DNA from: Myxococcales bacterium
Lineage (GTDB): Bacteria; Myxococcota_A; Polyangia; Polyangiales; Polyangiaceae
Length of the DNA: 34,748 bases
NCBI GenBank assembly: GCA_016191785.1
Contig: JACPVJ010000029.1
Location: 1 to 34,748 of the forward strand
Reading direction: 5' to 3'
Under the pieces are notes generated by a model, which searched no databases, had not been told where the DNA came from, and worked only from the letters and a program-made list of their open reading frames with translations. This document shows, in pieces, positions 18,363 through 26,547 of the stretch (position 1 is its first letter; every line of letters starts with the position of its first letter). The translations under genes were made by a program, and so were the position numbers.

Positions 18363-18368
18363 GCCTCA
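18355..18368. promoter_or_regulatory. 14-bp perfect palindrome over the PilZ start codon
   Basis: TGAGGCATGCCTCA is fully self-complementary and covers the ATG of the minus-strand PilZ gene. It could be an operator or could hide the start codon in an mRNA hairpin. If the true start is the downstream GTG, it lies just upstream. Confidence 0.4.
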
Positions 18369-18492
18369 TACGTAAGCAGTCCCCGTGCCAGGGCAAGGCA
18401 CACGGCGATTTTGCACGTAGGCGCAGGTTCCCTACACGCCAGGGTCGCCCCAGGTTGGAAATAATTGCAGAGCCCGACCGCGATCTGGCGCG

Positions 18493-18921
18493 CTACTTCG
18501 TCTTCTTCTTGGGCTTGGGCTTCTTCGATTGCGCGTCGAGCCACGCGCCGAGCGGCGTCCAGTAGTAGTCCTTCCAACCCTGGCTGATCGCCTTGTGCTG
18601 CGCATCGGGCACGCCGTGCTGGGTGAGGGTGAGCCGCGTGCGGCCGGCTCCCGCCGGCGCGAGCTCGAACCGGGCGATCGTCCAGGCGCCCTCGGCCCAG
18701 TCGTTCGCGCGCCACGCCTGCACGATGCGGTTGCCCTTCGACAGCTCGACGTTGAACCCCACGATGTAGCCGTCGTACGCGCTGAACGTGCCGCCCACCT
18801 TGCCATCGTTGGTCGCGCGGCTGCCAGTCATCGCACTGTGGTGCTTCGGGTCGACCAGTGCGCGGTAGACCTCCGCCGGGGTCGCATTGAAGGTCACGGT
18901 TTGGGTGATGTCTTTCGCCAT
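18493..18921 (-). CDS. SRPBCC / AHSA1-like domain protein
   Basis: A 142-residue START-like (SRPBCC superfamily, Activator of Hsp90 ATPase homologue 1-like) protein. Features include the opening strand DITQTVTFNATPAEVYRALVDP, the HHSAMTG segment, GGTFSAYDGYIVGFNVEL, RIVQAWRANDW, and a C-terminal helix GWKDYYWTPLGAWLDAQ. The last about 12 residues are almost all Lys/Pro. GGAGG lies 5 nt before the ATG at 18921, which settles the start; an upstream in-frame extension is not protein-like. Such domains bind hydrophobic ligands; the ligand here is unknown. Confidence 0.9.
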   Translation of the reverse strand: MAKDITQTVTFNATPAEVYRALVDPKHHSAMTGSRATNDGKVGGTFSAYDGYIVGFNVELSKGNRIVQAWRANDWAEGAWTIARFELAPAGAGRTRLTLTQHGVPDAQHKAISQGWKDYYWTPLGAWLDAQSKKPKPKKKTK

Positions 18922-19000
18922 GGTCCCTCCTTCGGGGTTTCGGCGCTTGTATACCAGCGTTTTCGCGCGCCCTGGAAAACAGCTATGCTCCCCAGCACTC

Positions 19001-19357
19001 ATGTCGCGCCGCGAAAACGATCGCTACCAGGTCTGGATCCCAGTCAAAGTCGACGCGCTCCGCGAGGGCATCGCCGTGACGCACGACGCCAGCAGTCGCG
19101 GCGTGCTGATGCTCACGGCCAGCACGTTGGACGCCGGCGCGCCGGTCGAGGTCGCGCTCAAGCTCCCCGATCAGACCGTTCCGAAGCGGGTCACGGGGCG
19201 TGTGGTGCGGGTCGAGACCAACGAGGCCGACCCGCACGGCCTCTGGCCCCACCGCATGGCCATCGAGTTCGACGAGGTCGTCCCCGAGCTCGAGTGGGTG
19301 GTGGGCGCCGGAGTGGCGCCCGAGCGCCGCAGAGACCCTGAACGCAGCGACTCCTGA
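19001..19357 (+). CDS. PilZ-domain protein upstream of ftsH
   Basis: A 118-residue PilZ-like protein. Arg4-x3-Arg8 (RRENDR) and Asp29-x-Ser31-x2-Gly34 (DASSRG) match the c-di-GMP-binding RxxxR and DxSxxG motifs, with barrel strands following to HRMAIEFDEV. The start ATG is placed where the conserved motif begins; a longer frame upstream overlaps the divergent SRPBCC gene. Only 8 nt separate it from ftsH, so the two are likely co-transcribed. A link between second-messenger sensing and FtsH proteolysis is suggested by position only. Confidence 0.8.
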   Translation: MSRRENDRYQVWIPVKVDALREGIAVTHDASSRGVLMLTASTLDAGAPVEVALKLPDQTVPKRVTGRVVRVETNEADPHGLWPHRMAIEFDEVVPELEWVVGAGVAPERRRDPERSDS

Positions 19358-19365
19358 GCGGCGCC

Positions 19366-21267
19366 ATGTCGCAGAGCATGCCGCCGGTCCCGCCGACGCC
19401 GGAGCCGTCCAAGCCGCCGGACGAGCCGGCGCCCAGCGGGCGTCCCTCGTGGAAGGGTTGGGTGATCCTCGCGCTGATCCTCGGCGGCTTCTGGGCGTGG
19501 CAATACGCCGGAGCCGACGACCCGGCCCACCCCGAGATTAGCTACACGCAGCTCTACCGCCTGGCCGAGGAAGGCAAGCTCGAGCGCCTGACGCTGCGGG
19601 GGCCGCAGATCACCGGCAAGCTGAAGCAGAAAGAGACGCTGGAAGGCCACGCCATCGAGAGCTTCAAGTCGATGCTGCCCGGCCAAGACGACAAGGAGCT
19701 CTTGCCCCTGCTTCGCAGCAAGGGCGTCGAAATTTCGGTCAAGAGCGAAGAGCAGCCCTTTGCGCTGCAGCTGATCGTGAACCTGATCCCGTTCGCGCTG
19801 ATCATCGGCCTGTGGGTATGGTTCTCGCGTCGCGCGTCGCGGATGCTCGGCTCCGGAAACCCGTTCGGCGCGGGCGGCATGATGAAGGGCAAGTCGCATC
19901 GCTTCGAGCGCGAAGGCCAGGTCGCGGTCACCTTCGACGACGTCGCGGGGCTGGCGGCTGCCAAGCAAGACCTGCGCGAGGTGGTCGAGTTCCTGCGCCA
20001 TCCCGAGCATTTTCGTCGGCTCGGCGGCAAGGTGCCTCGGGGCATCTTGCTGGTCGGCCCTCCGGGCACCGGCAAGACGCTCTTGGCGCGGGCGGTGGCC
20101 GGCGAGGCCAAGGTGCCGTTCTTCTCGATCAACGGTTCCGAGTTCATCGAGCTGTTCGTCGGCGTGGGTGCGGCGCGGGTGCGCGAGCTGTTCGAGGAAG
20201 CCAAGAAGGTGGCGCCGGCCATCCTGTTCATCGACGAGATCGACGCCGTCGGTCGCTCTCGGGGCGCGGGAATGGGTGGTGGCCACGACGAGCGTGAGCA
20301 GACCCTGAACCAGCTGCTCTCCGAGATGGACGGTTTCTCGCGCAACGACCTGACCATCGTGCTGGCAGCCACCAACCGACCCGACGTGCTCGACTCGGCC
20401 CTGCTGCGCCCCGGCCGTTTCGACCGGCGGGTGATGGTCGATCGGCCCGAGTGCGGCGCGCGCCGAGCCATTCTGACCGTGCACACCAAGGACAAGCCCC
20501 TGTCGAGCGAGGTCGACCTGGACGCCATCGCCAAGAACACGCCGGGTTTTTCGGGCGCCGATCTGGCGAACCTGGTCAACGAGGCGGCCCTCGGCGCGAC
20601 CCGCCGCGGCGCCGATGCCATCGAGCAACAGGACTTCTCGGCGGCCTACGACAAGATCGTGCTGGGCGACCCCCGCGAAACCAAGCTCGACCCGGCGGAA
20701 AAGCAGCGCGTCGCCGTGCACGAGGCCGGGCACGCCGTGCTCGCGCACTTCACGCCGGGCGCCGAGCCCCCCGAGCGCGTGACCATCATCCCGCGTGGCA
20801 TGGCCCTGGGCGTGACCCAACAGACACCGGGCGTCGACCGTCACCTCATGACGCGAGCCGAGCTGTCGGCGCGCCTGCAGGTGCTCATGGCGGGCTACGC
20901 GGCCGAGAGCGTGGTGTTCGGCGACGTGTCGAGCGGCGCCGCCAACGACCTGCAGAAGGCGACCGACATCGCGTTCAACATGGTGGCCCATTTCGGCATG
21001 AGCGAGCGTGTGGGGCCGGTCTATCACGAGCATCGGACCGAGCACCCGTTCTTGGGCCAGCGCCTGGCCGTCGAAGGCGGCACCAGCGACGCCACCGTGC
21101 ACGTGATCGAGGAAGAGACGCGCCGCTTCTTGAACGACGCCTTGGAGCAAGCCAAGGCGCGCATCGGCGAGCGCCGGGTCGAGCTCGACGCGCTGGTCGC
21201 AGCGCTGATGGACGACGAGACGCTGGAGCGAAAACGGATCGAGGAGATCTTGGGAGCGCGCGCGTGA
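19366..21267 (+). CDS. ftsH: ATP-dependent zinc metalloprotease FtsH
   Basis: Membrane-anchored AAA+ protease of 633 residues that extracts and degrades membrane and cytoplasmic proteins. After a Pro-rich N-terminus (1-30) come TM1 (about 32-48), an extracytoplasmic segment, and TM2 (about 135-153). The AAA domain has Walker A GPPGTGKT (231-238), pore loop FVGVG (264-268), Walker B ILFIDE (286-291), and the second region of homology [20 protein letters not shown]. The zinc protease site is HEAGH (452-456) with third ligand Asp528 in SGAANDLQ. All catalytic residues are intact. The Pro-rich N-terminus is longer than in Escherichia coli FtsH. Likely transcribed with the preceding PilZ gene. Confidence 0.97.
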   Translation: MSQSMPPVPPTPEPSKPPDEPAPSGRPSWKGWVILALILGGFWAWQYAGADDPAHPEISYTQLYRLAEEGKLERLTLRGPQITGKLKQKETLEGHAIESFKSMLPGQDDKELLPLLRSKGVEISVKSEEQPFALQLIVNLIPFALIIGLWVWFSRRASRMLGSGNPFGAGGMMKGKSHRFEREGQVAVTFDDVAGLAAAKQDLREVVEFLRHPEHFRRLGGKVPRGILLVGPPGTGKTLLARAVAGEAKVPFFSINGSEFIELFVGVGAARVRELFEEAKKVAPAILFIDEIDAVGRSRGAGMGGGHDEREQTLNQLLSEMDGFSRNDLTIVLAATNRPDVLDSALLRPGRFDRRVMVDRPECGARRAILTVHTKDKPLSSEVDLDAIAKNTPGFSGADLANLVNEAALGATRRGADAIEQQDFSAAYDKIVLGDPRETKLDPAEKQRVAVHEAGHAVLAHFTPGAEPPERVTIIPRGMALGVTQQTPGVDRHLMTRAELSARLQVLMAGYAAESVVFGDVSSGAANDLQKATDIAFNMVAHFGMSERVGPVYHEHRTEHPFLGQRLAVEGGTSDATVHVIEEETRRFLNDALEQAKARIGERRVELDALVAALMDDETLERKRIEEILGARA

Positions 21268-21283
21268 GACCGCTCGCGGCGCC

Positions 21284-22480
21284 TCAGTGGCCCGAATCTG
21301 GCCCGAGCCCGTCGGTCACCAGCTGAAAGAAGCTGCCATACCCCCGGGTCCGATTGCGCCACTTGAAGTGGTCGAAGCTCGCCACCACGGTGGCGGTTCG
21401 GTGGCCGTCCATCTGGCGCGGGTGCCGCCGGCCTTGATCGAGGTAGCAGCGCAGAAATAGGCTCTGCTCGTTCGACGGCAGCGCGTCCACGTTCCGCGTC
21501 CACGCCTTCCACTTGTCGGGCTCCATCAGGTACTGCTCGACGTTCGAGGTGTAGAACACGCTCACGGGCAGGTCGCGCTTCTTCAATTCGGCGCCGATGC
21601 GTATCAGCGCCTGATCGCCCGCGAAGTCCCCGACCACCGGGATCACGCGGTTCTCGCGCTGCAGGCGCTGCACGCTGCGAAACGCGGCCTCGCTGCCCAA
21701 GAACCCGCGCGTCTCGCCGCCGGCGTCCTTGGCGCCGAGCAGCTCCGTGAGCTTCGGGTACTTCCGGCCGTTCTTTTCGTGCAGCTCGAACGACAGATCG
21801 AGCCCGCGGTCGAAGAAGGCGCGGTGGGTCGCGGCCAAGGTCTTTTCGTCCTCTGCCCCCAGCACGAAGCCCTTGTCCCGGATCTTCTTCGTCAGGAGCG
21901 CGTGAATGGAGTCGAAGGTCTTGGGCGTCGCGGCGACCCCGGTCGCGTGGGCGAGCACCGCCTCGATCCGGGCGTCGGGCCCTGGGTCGGTCTTGGCGTC
22001 GTGCGCGCGCCCCAGGAGCAGCGCGACGAAGTGGCTGCGAGACGTGGCCTCTTCGAAGATCGCCTTGTAGAGCAGGTGATGGACGGCGTTGGCGCGGCGA
22101 ATGTCGACGATGAAGGCGAGCTTGGGCTCGAGCAGTGCCAGGTAGGTGAAGTTCTGCTCGGGCCCCACGCCGATGTAGGCGCCCCCCTTCTTGGCGCGCG
22201 CCGCGAGCTCGGCCGTCGGCTGCAGGTAGCTGGTCTCGTTGGAGACGTAGTTGTCGCTGAAGAAGTAGCGGTCTTGCTCCGACAACTCGCGGAACAGGCG
22301 GACGGCCTCACCGTCCGAGAGGCCGGCGGCGGCAGCGGCGGCCGGCGATGCGCTCGCCGAGACCGCCGCGGAAGGCCCCGGCCCGGTTGCGGCATCCGGC
22401 AGCGGGGCGGCCCCGACCTCCGGGCCCCGACACCCCACGACCAGCGCCCCGAGAGCGATCAGCCTCAAAGTCCACGCCAT
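21284..22480 (-). CDS. Conserved lipoprotein of unknown function (LIC_10091-like)
   Basis: A 398-residue exported protein: signal peptide with lipobox VVGC (Cys17), an Ala/Ser/Pro linker to about residue 50, then a large globular domain with FFSDNYVSNETSYLQ, GGAYIGVGPEQNFTYLALLEPKLAFIVDIRRAN, VIPVVGDFAGDQALIRIG and VFYTSNVEQYLM. The last three resemble strand-loop elements of a Rossmann-like fold. I associate the SDN-VSNETSY motif with the family called LIC_10091 in Leptospira, from memory and without a search. The ATG at 22480 begins a good signal peptide; the frame continues upstream but is not protein-like. Convergent with ftsH, divergent from the TonB-like gene. Confidence 0.8.
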   Translation of the reverse strand: MAWTLRLIALGALVVGCRGPEVGAAPLPDAATGPGPSAAVSASASPAAAAAAGLSDGEAVRLFRELSEQDRYFFSDNYVSNETSYLQPTAELAARAKKGGAYIGVGPEQNFTYLALLEPKLAFIVDIRRANAVHHLLYKAIFEEATSRSHFVALLLGRAHDAKTDPGPDARIEAVLAHATGVAATPKTFDSIHALLTKKIRDKGFVLGAEDEKTLAATHRAFFDRGLDLSFELHEKNGRKYPKLTELLGAKDAGGETRGFLGSEAAFRSVQRLQRENRVIPVVGDFAGDQALIRIGAELKKRDLPVSVFYTSNVEQYLMEPDKWKAWTRNVDALPSNEQSLFLRCYLDQGRRHPRQMDGHRTATVVASFDHFKWRNRTRGYGSFFQLVTDGLGPDSGH

Positions 22481-22570
22481 TTCATCCACGACAACGCCAG
22501 CCCACCTTAGCGGATTCCGGGCAAAACGCCGCTTTGGAACCTCGCCGGGCTCGGGGGTGTCACACTCCCC

Positions 22571-23431
22571 GTGCCGTCGCTCATGGTCGAGCCGTTGCGC
22601 CCCGCCCTGGCCGTCTCCGTGCTCGTCCACGGTGCGGTCTTCGCCTTGGCGGTGCTGCTGACGGTGCATCGCGCCAGCAGCCCGGCGACCGAAGCGGGCG
22701 CGAGCTTCAGCGGCGACACGTTCGATCTGGACGAGGTGCTCGAGACCCAGAAGCGCCAAGCGTCGGACCCTGCGCCTGCGCCCGCGGCTCAGGCGGCTGC
22801 CGCCGCTGCTCCCGCTCCCGACCCCGCGGCCGTGGCGGTCCGGCGCCCGAGACGCGTCCGCCTCAAGCCGCCGGCGCCGGCAGCGAGCCCCGCCGAGCCT
22901 GCGCCCGCCGCGGCGGGTGCGTCAGCCCCGGCCGCGGCGCCCGGTGGAGAGGGCGCCGCGGGTGGCAACGCGGGAACCCGCGGTGAAGCGGCAGGCGTGG
23001 CCAACGTGGCCAAGGCGTTCGCTAAGGCGATGGCCGCGGCGAGCCACAAGGATCCGACCTGGGACCAATTGCCCCTGGGCTCTGCCGGCGAGCTCCGCGT
23101 GGTGATCACCATCGACGATGAAGGTCGCATCGAGCAGAGCCAGGTGAGCGAGCGGGACCTTCGCCCGGCTCATCTGGTGAAGCTGGTCGAGCGCACGTTA
23201 CTCTTGATGCGCGCCGGGCGCTTCGCGCTCTCGAAGGCCGACGCCAAGTCGGGCTCCGAGACGCTGCGCATCGACGTGACCCTCTCGGCGGTGGATGCGC
23301 AGGAAGACTACGAGGATCCCCGCCACACCGTGGCCATGGGCTTCGAGCCCCCGCGCCCCGATCGACCAGGGCGGGCCTACTTCGTCCACGCTGCTGGTCG
23401 CCGCTTCGACGCCAAGATCAGCATCGAGTGA
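22571..23431 (+). CDS. TonB-like energy transducer
   Basis: A 286-residue inner-membrane protein. One N-terminal transmembrane helix (about 11-31) contains Ser16 and His20 in the order SVLVHGAV, exactly the spacing of the functionally important Ser16/His20 of Escherichia coli TonB (SVCIHGAV). An Ala/Pro-rich periplasm-spanning segment (about 60-135) follows. The C-terminal part (about 150-286) has LRVVITIDDEGRIEQSQV and LRIDVTLSA, resembling a TonB/TolA C-terminal fold. It probably couples an ExbB/ExbD-type motor to an outer-membrane partner; no motor genes are in the window. Start GTG 22571; an ATG at 22583 is also possible and would remove four residues. The next gene starts 19 nt downstream. 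Confidence 0.75.
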   Translation: MPSLMVEPLRPALAVSVLVHGAVFALAVLLTVHRASSPATEAGASFSGDTFDLDEVLETQKRQASDPAPAPAAQAAAAAAPAPDPAAVAVRRPRRVRLKPPAPAASPAEPAPAAAGASAPAAAPGGEGAAGGNAGTRGEAAGVANVAKAFAKAMAAASHKDPTWDQLPLGSAGELRVVITIDDEGRIEQSQVSERDLRPAHLVKLVERTLLLMRAGRFALSKADAKSGSETLRIDVTLSAVDAQEDYEDPRHTVAMGFEPPRPDRPGRAYFVHAAGRRFDAKISIE

Positions 23432-23450
23432 GCCGTGGTACGGTCGCGGC

Positions 23451-24788
23451 ATGAGGCTGTGGGCGATCCCACTCGGGCTCTTGTGGATCACCAGCTGTCG
23501 CGAGGGCCGCACGCCGCCGGCCGCTGTCGGCCCCGCCCCGAGCGCGCTGCCTGACGCCGCCGCCAAGAGCGCCCGGCCCGCGACCGTGAAGGTCACGCTG
23601 CGCGCGACCAACCCCGACGGCGTGCCGCTCCACCCCGCGGAAAAGAGCTCGGCGGTGTCGGCCCGGCTCGCCGACGGCACCGAGGTCGAGGTGCTCGGCA
23701 AGAGCGCCGACGGGCGCTGGCTCGAGGTCCGCGCGGGCGACGGAGCCCGGGGCTTCATCACTCGACGCTACGTGGCCGGCGCTCGGGCGGAGCCCGACGA
23801 GCCCCGAGCGGACGCGCTGTCGACCGACTCGCCCTGGTCGTCCCAGGCGGCGTGCGAGCGCGCGCTCGCTGCCGGGCGCAAGCTCGAGCGTCCCGCCGCC
23901 GTCGCGCGGGTGGGCAGCTGGAACGTGCGCTGGTTTCCCGACGGAAAGCCGGGCAAGGGCAGCGAGGGCAACGGCACGAACCTGCCTTGGCTCGCTTGCA
24001 TCATCGCCTGGTCGAACGTGGACGTGCTGGCCGTCCAGGAGTTCAAGACCAACCCGCGAGCCCGCGGGGCGGTGGACGAGCTTCGTCGGTTGCTCGACGG
24101 CCACACTTCAGGCAAGTGGGCCGCCGCGTTCGACGATTGTCCCAACACCGACGCGCAGCACGTGGGGCTCGTCTACGACTCGAAGCGCGTCACCGCCAAG
24201 GGCGCTGCCACGGTCGGCGAGCTCAACCCCCACGGGCAGCCCTGCAAGGACAGCCTGCGTCCCGGCTTCTCGATGTACCTGACCTTCCCCGCCGGGCTCG
24301 ATTTCCATTTCGTGTCGGTGCACACCAAGAGCGGCAACGATCGGCGGTCCATCGGCCTGCGCGAGAAGACCCTGGCGGCGCTGCCGGATGCCACGCGCGT
24401 GCTGCTCGGCGCCGACCGCGACACCGACGTGCTCTTGGCCGGCGACTTCAACACAATGGGCTGCAAGGAATGCTCGCCCCCCATCTCGGCAGCGGACGAG
24501 CTCGCCACCACCGACCGTACGCTCGCCGCGCTCTCCGCGCGCCACCGTCGCATCCCGTCGAGCGCGGCGTGCTCGGAGTACTACAAAGGCCACGGCACGC
24601 TGCTCGACCATTTCGTGGCGTCGGCGTCCTTCGCCGAGCTCGGCGCGAGCGCTCGGGCTCGGGTCTCGGGCCTGTGTGGCGATGCCGCCTGCGCGGTCGC
24701 GCCTGCCGGCGGGCCGCGGGCCGCAGAGCGCGAGCTGTCGGACCACTGTCCGCTGTTCCTGGACATCCCGGACAGGGACTTGGACTGA
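23451..24788 (+). CDS. Exported SH3b plus endonuclease/exonuclease/phosphatase protein
   Basis: A 445-residue protein with a lipoprotein-like signal (WITSC, Cys16), a bacterial SH3 domain (about 63-110: VSARLADGTEVEVLGKSADG through GFITRRYV), then an EEP-superfamily phosphodiesterase domain (about 152-440). EEP active-site residues are visible: Asn158 (SWNVRW), Glu197 (VQEFK), His291 (VHTKSG), Asp332/Asn334 (GDFN), Asp386-His387 and the terminal Asp431-His432 (SDHCP). It probably cleaves phosphodiester or phosphomonoester bonds outside the cytoplasm. SH3b domains often bind peptidoglycan, so extracellular DNA or wall-associated substrates are possible. It likely shares a transcript with the TonB-like gene 19 nt upstream. 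Confidence 0.87.
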   Translation: MRLWAIPLGLLWITSCREGRTPPAAVGPAPSALPDAAAKSARPATVKVTLRATNPDGVPLHPAEKSSAVSARLADGTEVEVLGKSADGRWLEVRAGDGARGFITRRYVAGARAEPDEPRADALSTDSPWSSQAACERALAAGRKLERPAAVARVGSWNVRWFPDGKPGKGSEGNGTNLPWLACIIAWSNVDVLAVQEFKTNPRARGAVDELRRLLDGHTSGKWAAAFDDCPNTDAQHVGLVYDSKRVTAKGAATVGELNPHGQPCKDSLRPGFSMYLTFPAGLDFHFVSVHTKSGNDRRSIGLREKTLAALPDATRVLLGADRDTDVLLAGDFNTMGCKECSPPISAADELATTDRTLAALSARHRRIPSSAACSEYYKGHGTLLDHFVASASFAELGASARARVSGLCGDAACAVAPAGGPRAAERELSDHCPLFLDIPDRDLD

Positions 24789-24814
24789 CGGCGGCTCGGG
24801 GGGCTATCCTTGTC

Positions 24815-26086
24815 GTGACCGTGCGAAGCAGAGTGACCCCTCGTCGGCCCGCCGCGGTGGCCATCGGCGCCGCCGTGGCGGGGCTCACGCTGTCGCACTC
24901 GTGCAAGGTCTACGACGAGTCGCTGCTCGAAGGCACCGCCTCGAGCCCCGTCCCTGCCGATCAGTGGGGCAGCGGCATCGGGTGGTGGAGCAAGAAGACC
25001 GCCGGGTGCGTCAGCGCGGGGATCCCGACGCAGAGCGACCGGCCCACGAACACCAAGGCCGAGTCGATCGGCGACCTTCACTTCGCGATCTCGTCGATGG
25101 CCCTTGGCTCGCTCGACCGAAAGGGTCAGGCGACCGACGGCGCGTGGAAGACCCTCGGCCTCGATCTCGACGGGCTGTGCACGACCTCCGAGACGTGCGA
25201 GGTCGAGCCGAAGACGTTTGCTTGTGCTTCGGTCGGCAGCGCTCCGGGCGACGGCCGCGAGTGTCGCGACAACACCTTCGGTCGCCTCGAGGCCGACGCG
25301 ATCGCGGTCGAGGGTCTGGGCATCGACTTCGGGCTGAGCAACGATGCGTTCAACTGCGCCTTGTGCCGCGGCGACTACAACTTCGTGTTCCGGCTTTCCG
25401 GTTGGAACGGCACCCCCGACGACGAGAGCGTGCGGCTCGACTTCTACCCCTCGCCGGGGCTCGAGAAGAAGCCGGCGTGGCAGTGCGATCTGAAGGCCAC
25501 CGGAGCGTGGAAGAAGAACGCCTGCTGGGGGGCGAAGGACAAGTGGACGATTCAGAAGGGCACGACCGACGGCAGTGTGACACCGGGCGAGCTCCCCAAT
25601 GCGTTGCTCAGCGACCCCAGCGCGTTCGTGCGTGACGGCTTCGTCGTGGGACAGCTGCCCGAGAACACGCTGTTCTGGTTCCCTGGCAAGAGCGCGGCCT
25701 GGGCCTATCCGCTGAAGCTGCAGCGCGCCGTGGTGATTGCCAAGCTGGTGGAGGCCGATGGGGGCTACGCCATCGAGGACGGCACCATCGCGGGTCGCGC
25801 ACGCACCACCGATCTGGTGCAGGCCTTCGAAGATCTGGGGCTGTGCGACGGCCACTCGCTCTATGGCTTGATGAAGGGTCAGGTCGCGCTCAACGCGGAT
25901 CTGCTCTCCAACGGCACGAACGTCGAGTCGGCCCCCTGTGACGCGCTCTCGGTGGGCATCGGCTTCGACGCCCGCCCGGCCGCCTTCGGCGCCGAGGCCC
26001 CGGCCGTGGCGCTGCCCGGGTGTCCTAGCGGTGGCGATGGTGGAGTGGATGCGGGCGGGGACGGCGGCGGGAAGGACGGCGGCTGA
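24815..26086 (+). CDS. Cys-rich exported protein of unknown function
   Basis: A 423-residue exported protein. The N-terminus has several Arg followed by a hydrophobic segment ending in SHSC (Cys at about 30), a poor lipobox; it may be a lipoprotein or use another signal peptidase. About ten further Cys are spread through a domain with repeated GD/WG motifs (GIGWWSKKTAGC, NFVFRLSGWNGTPDDESVRLDFY, FVRDGFVVGQLPENTLFWFPG). It ends in an Asp/Gly tail. Alternative GTG starts are at 24821 and 24833; no clear Shine-Dalgarno. The stop overlaps the next ATG as TGATG, implying translational coupling to the EVE gene. No family recognised. Confidence 0.7.
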   Translation: MTVRSRVTPRRPAAVAIGAAVAGLTLSHSCKVYDESLLEGTASSPVPADQWGSGIGWWSKKTAGCVSAGIPTQSDRPTNTKAESIGDLHFAISSMALGSLDRKGQATDGAWKTLGLDLDGLCTTSETCEVEPKTFACASVGSAPGDGRECRDNTFGRLEADAIAVEGLGIDFGLSNDAFNCALCRGDYNFVFRLSGWNGTPDDESVRLDFYPSPGLEKKPAWQCDLKATGAWKKNACWGAKDKWTIQKGTTDGSVTPGELPNALLSDPSAFVRDGFVVGQLPENTLFWFPGKSAAWAYPLKLQRAVVIAKLVEADGGYAIEDGTIAGRARTTDLVQAFEDLGLCDGHSLYGLMKGQVALNADLLSNGTNVESAPCDALSVGIGFDARPAAFGAEAPAVALPGCPSGGDGGVDAGGDGGGKDGG

Positions 26087-26493
26087 TGGCGACCTGGCTG
26101 TTCAAGACCGAGCCGAAGACGTTTGCGTTCGCCGATCTGGTCCGCGACAAGACCGCGGTCTGGGACGGGATCCGAAACCCCGAGGCACGGAACAACCTGC
26201 GTGCGGCGAAGAAGGGTGACCTGGTGCTCGTCTATCACACCGGTGACGAGCGTGCGGTGGTGGGCGTCGCCAAGATCACGCGCGCCGCGTACCCCGACCC
26301 CGCGGACGCCGACTGGCTGGCTGTCGATCTCGCGCCCGTCCGAGACGTGACGGCTCCCGTCAGCCTCGCCGCCATCAAGGCCGACGCCCGGCTCGCCGAT
26401 TTCGTGCTGGTCCGGCGTGGCCGGCTCTCGGTCGTGCCCGTGTCCGACGCCGAGCTCGGGGTCATCCTGGCCCTCGGTCGGACCAAGCTCTGA
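26086..26493 (+). CDS. EVE-domain protein (THYN1-like)
   Basis: A 135-residue single-domain EVE (PUA-like) protein. Hallmarks are MATWLFKTEPKTFAFADL, VWDGIRNPEARNNLRAAKKGDLVLVYHTG and a VVGVAKITRAAYPDP strand. The conserved Trp/Asn/Arg residues line a pocket that in studied EVE/YTH-related domains binds modified bases in DNA or RNA. Its start overlaps the preceding stop by one base (TGATG). Present in many genomes as a housekeeping gene; a specific role here is unknown. Confidence 0.93.
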   Translation: MATWLFKTEPKTFAFADLVRDKTAVWDGIRNPEARNNLRAAKKGDLVLVYHTGDERAVVGVAKITRAAYPDPADADWLAVDLAPVRDVTAPVSLAAIKADARLADFVLVRRGRLSVVPVSDAELGVILALGRTKL

Positions 26494-26547
26494 GCCCTTG
26501 GACGCGGCCCTCGGCCTCTGGGAAGCTCCGGGCCGCCGGAGGTTCTA

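Noticed and set aside
19171..21150. 659-codon minus frame opposite ftsH
   Set aside because: Shadow frame; ftsH has all catalytic motifs on the plus strand.
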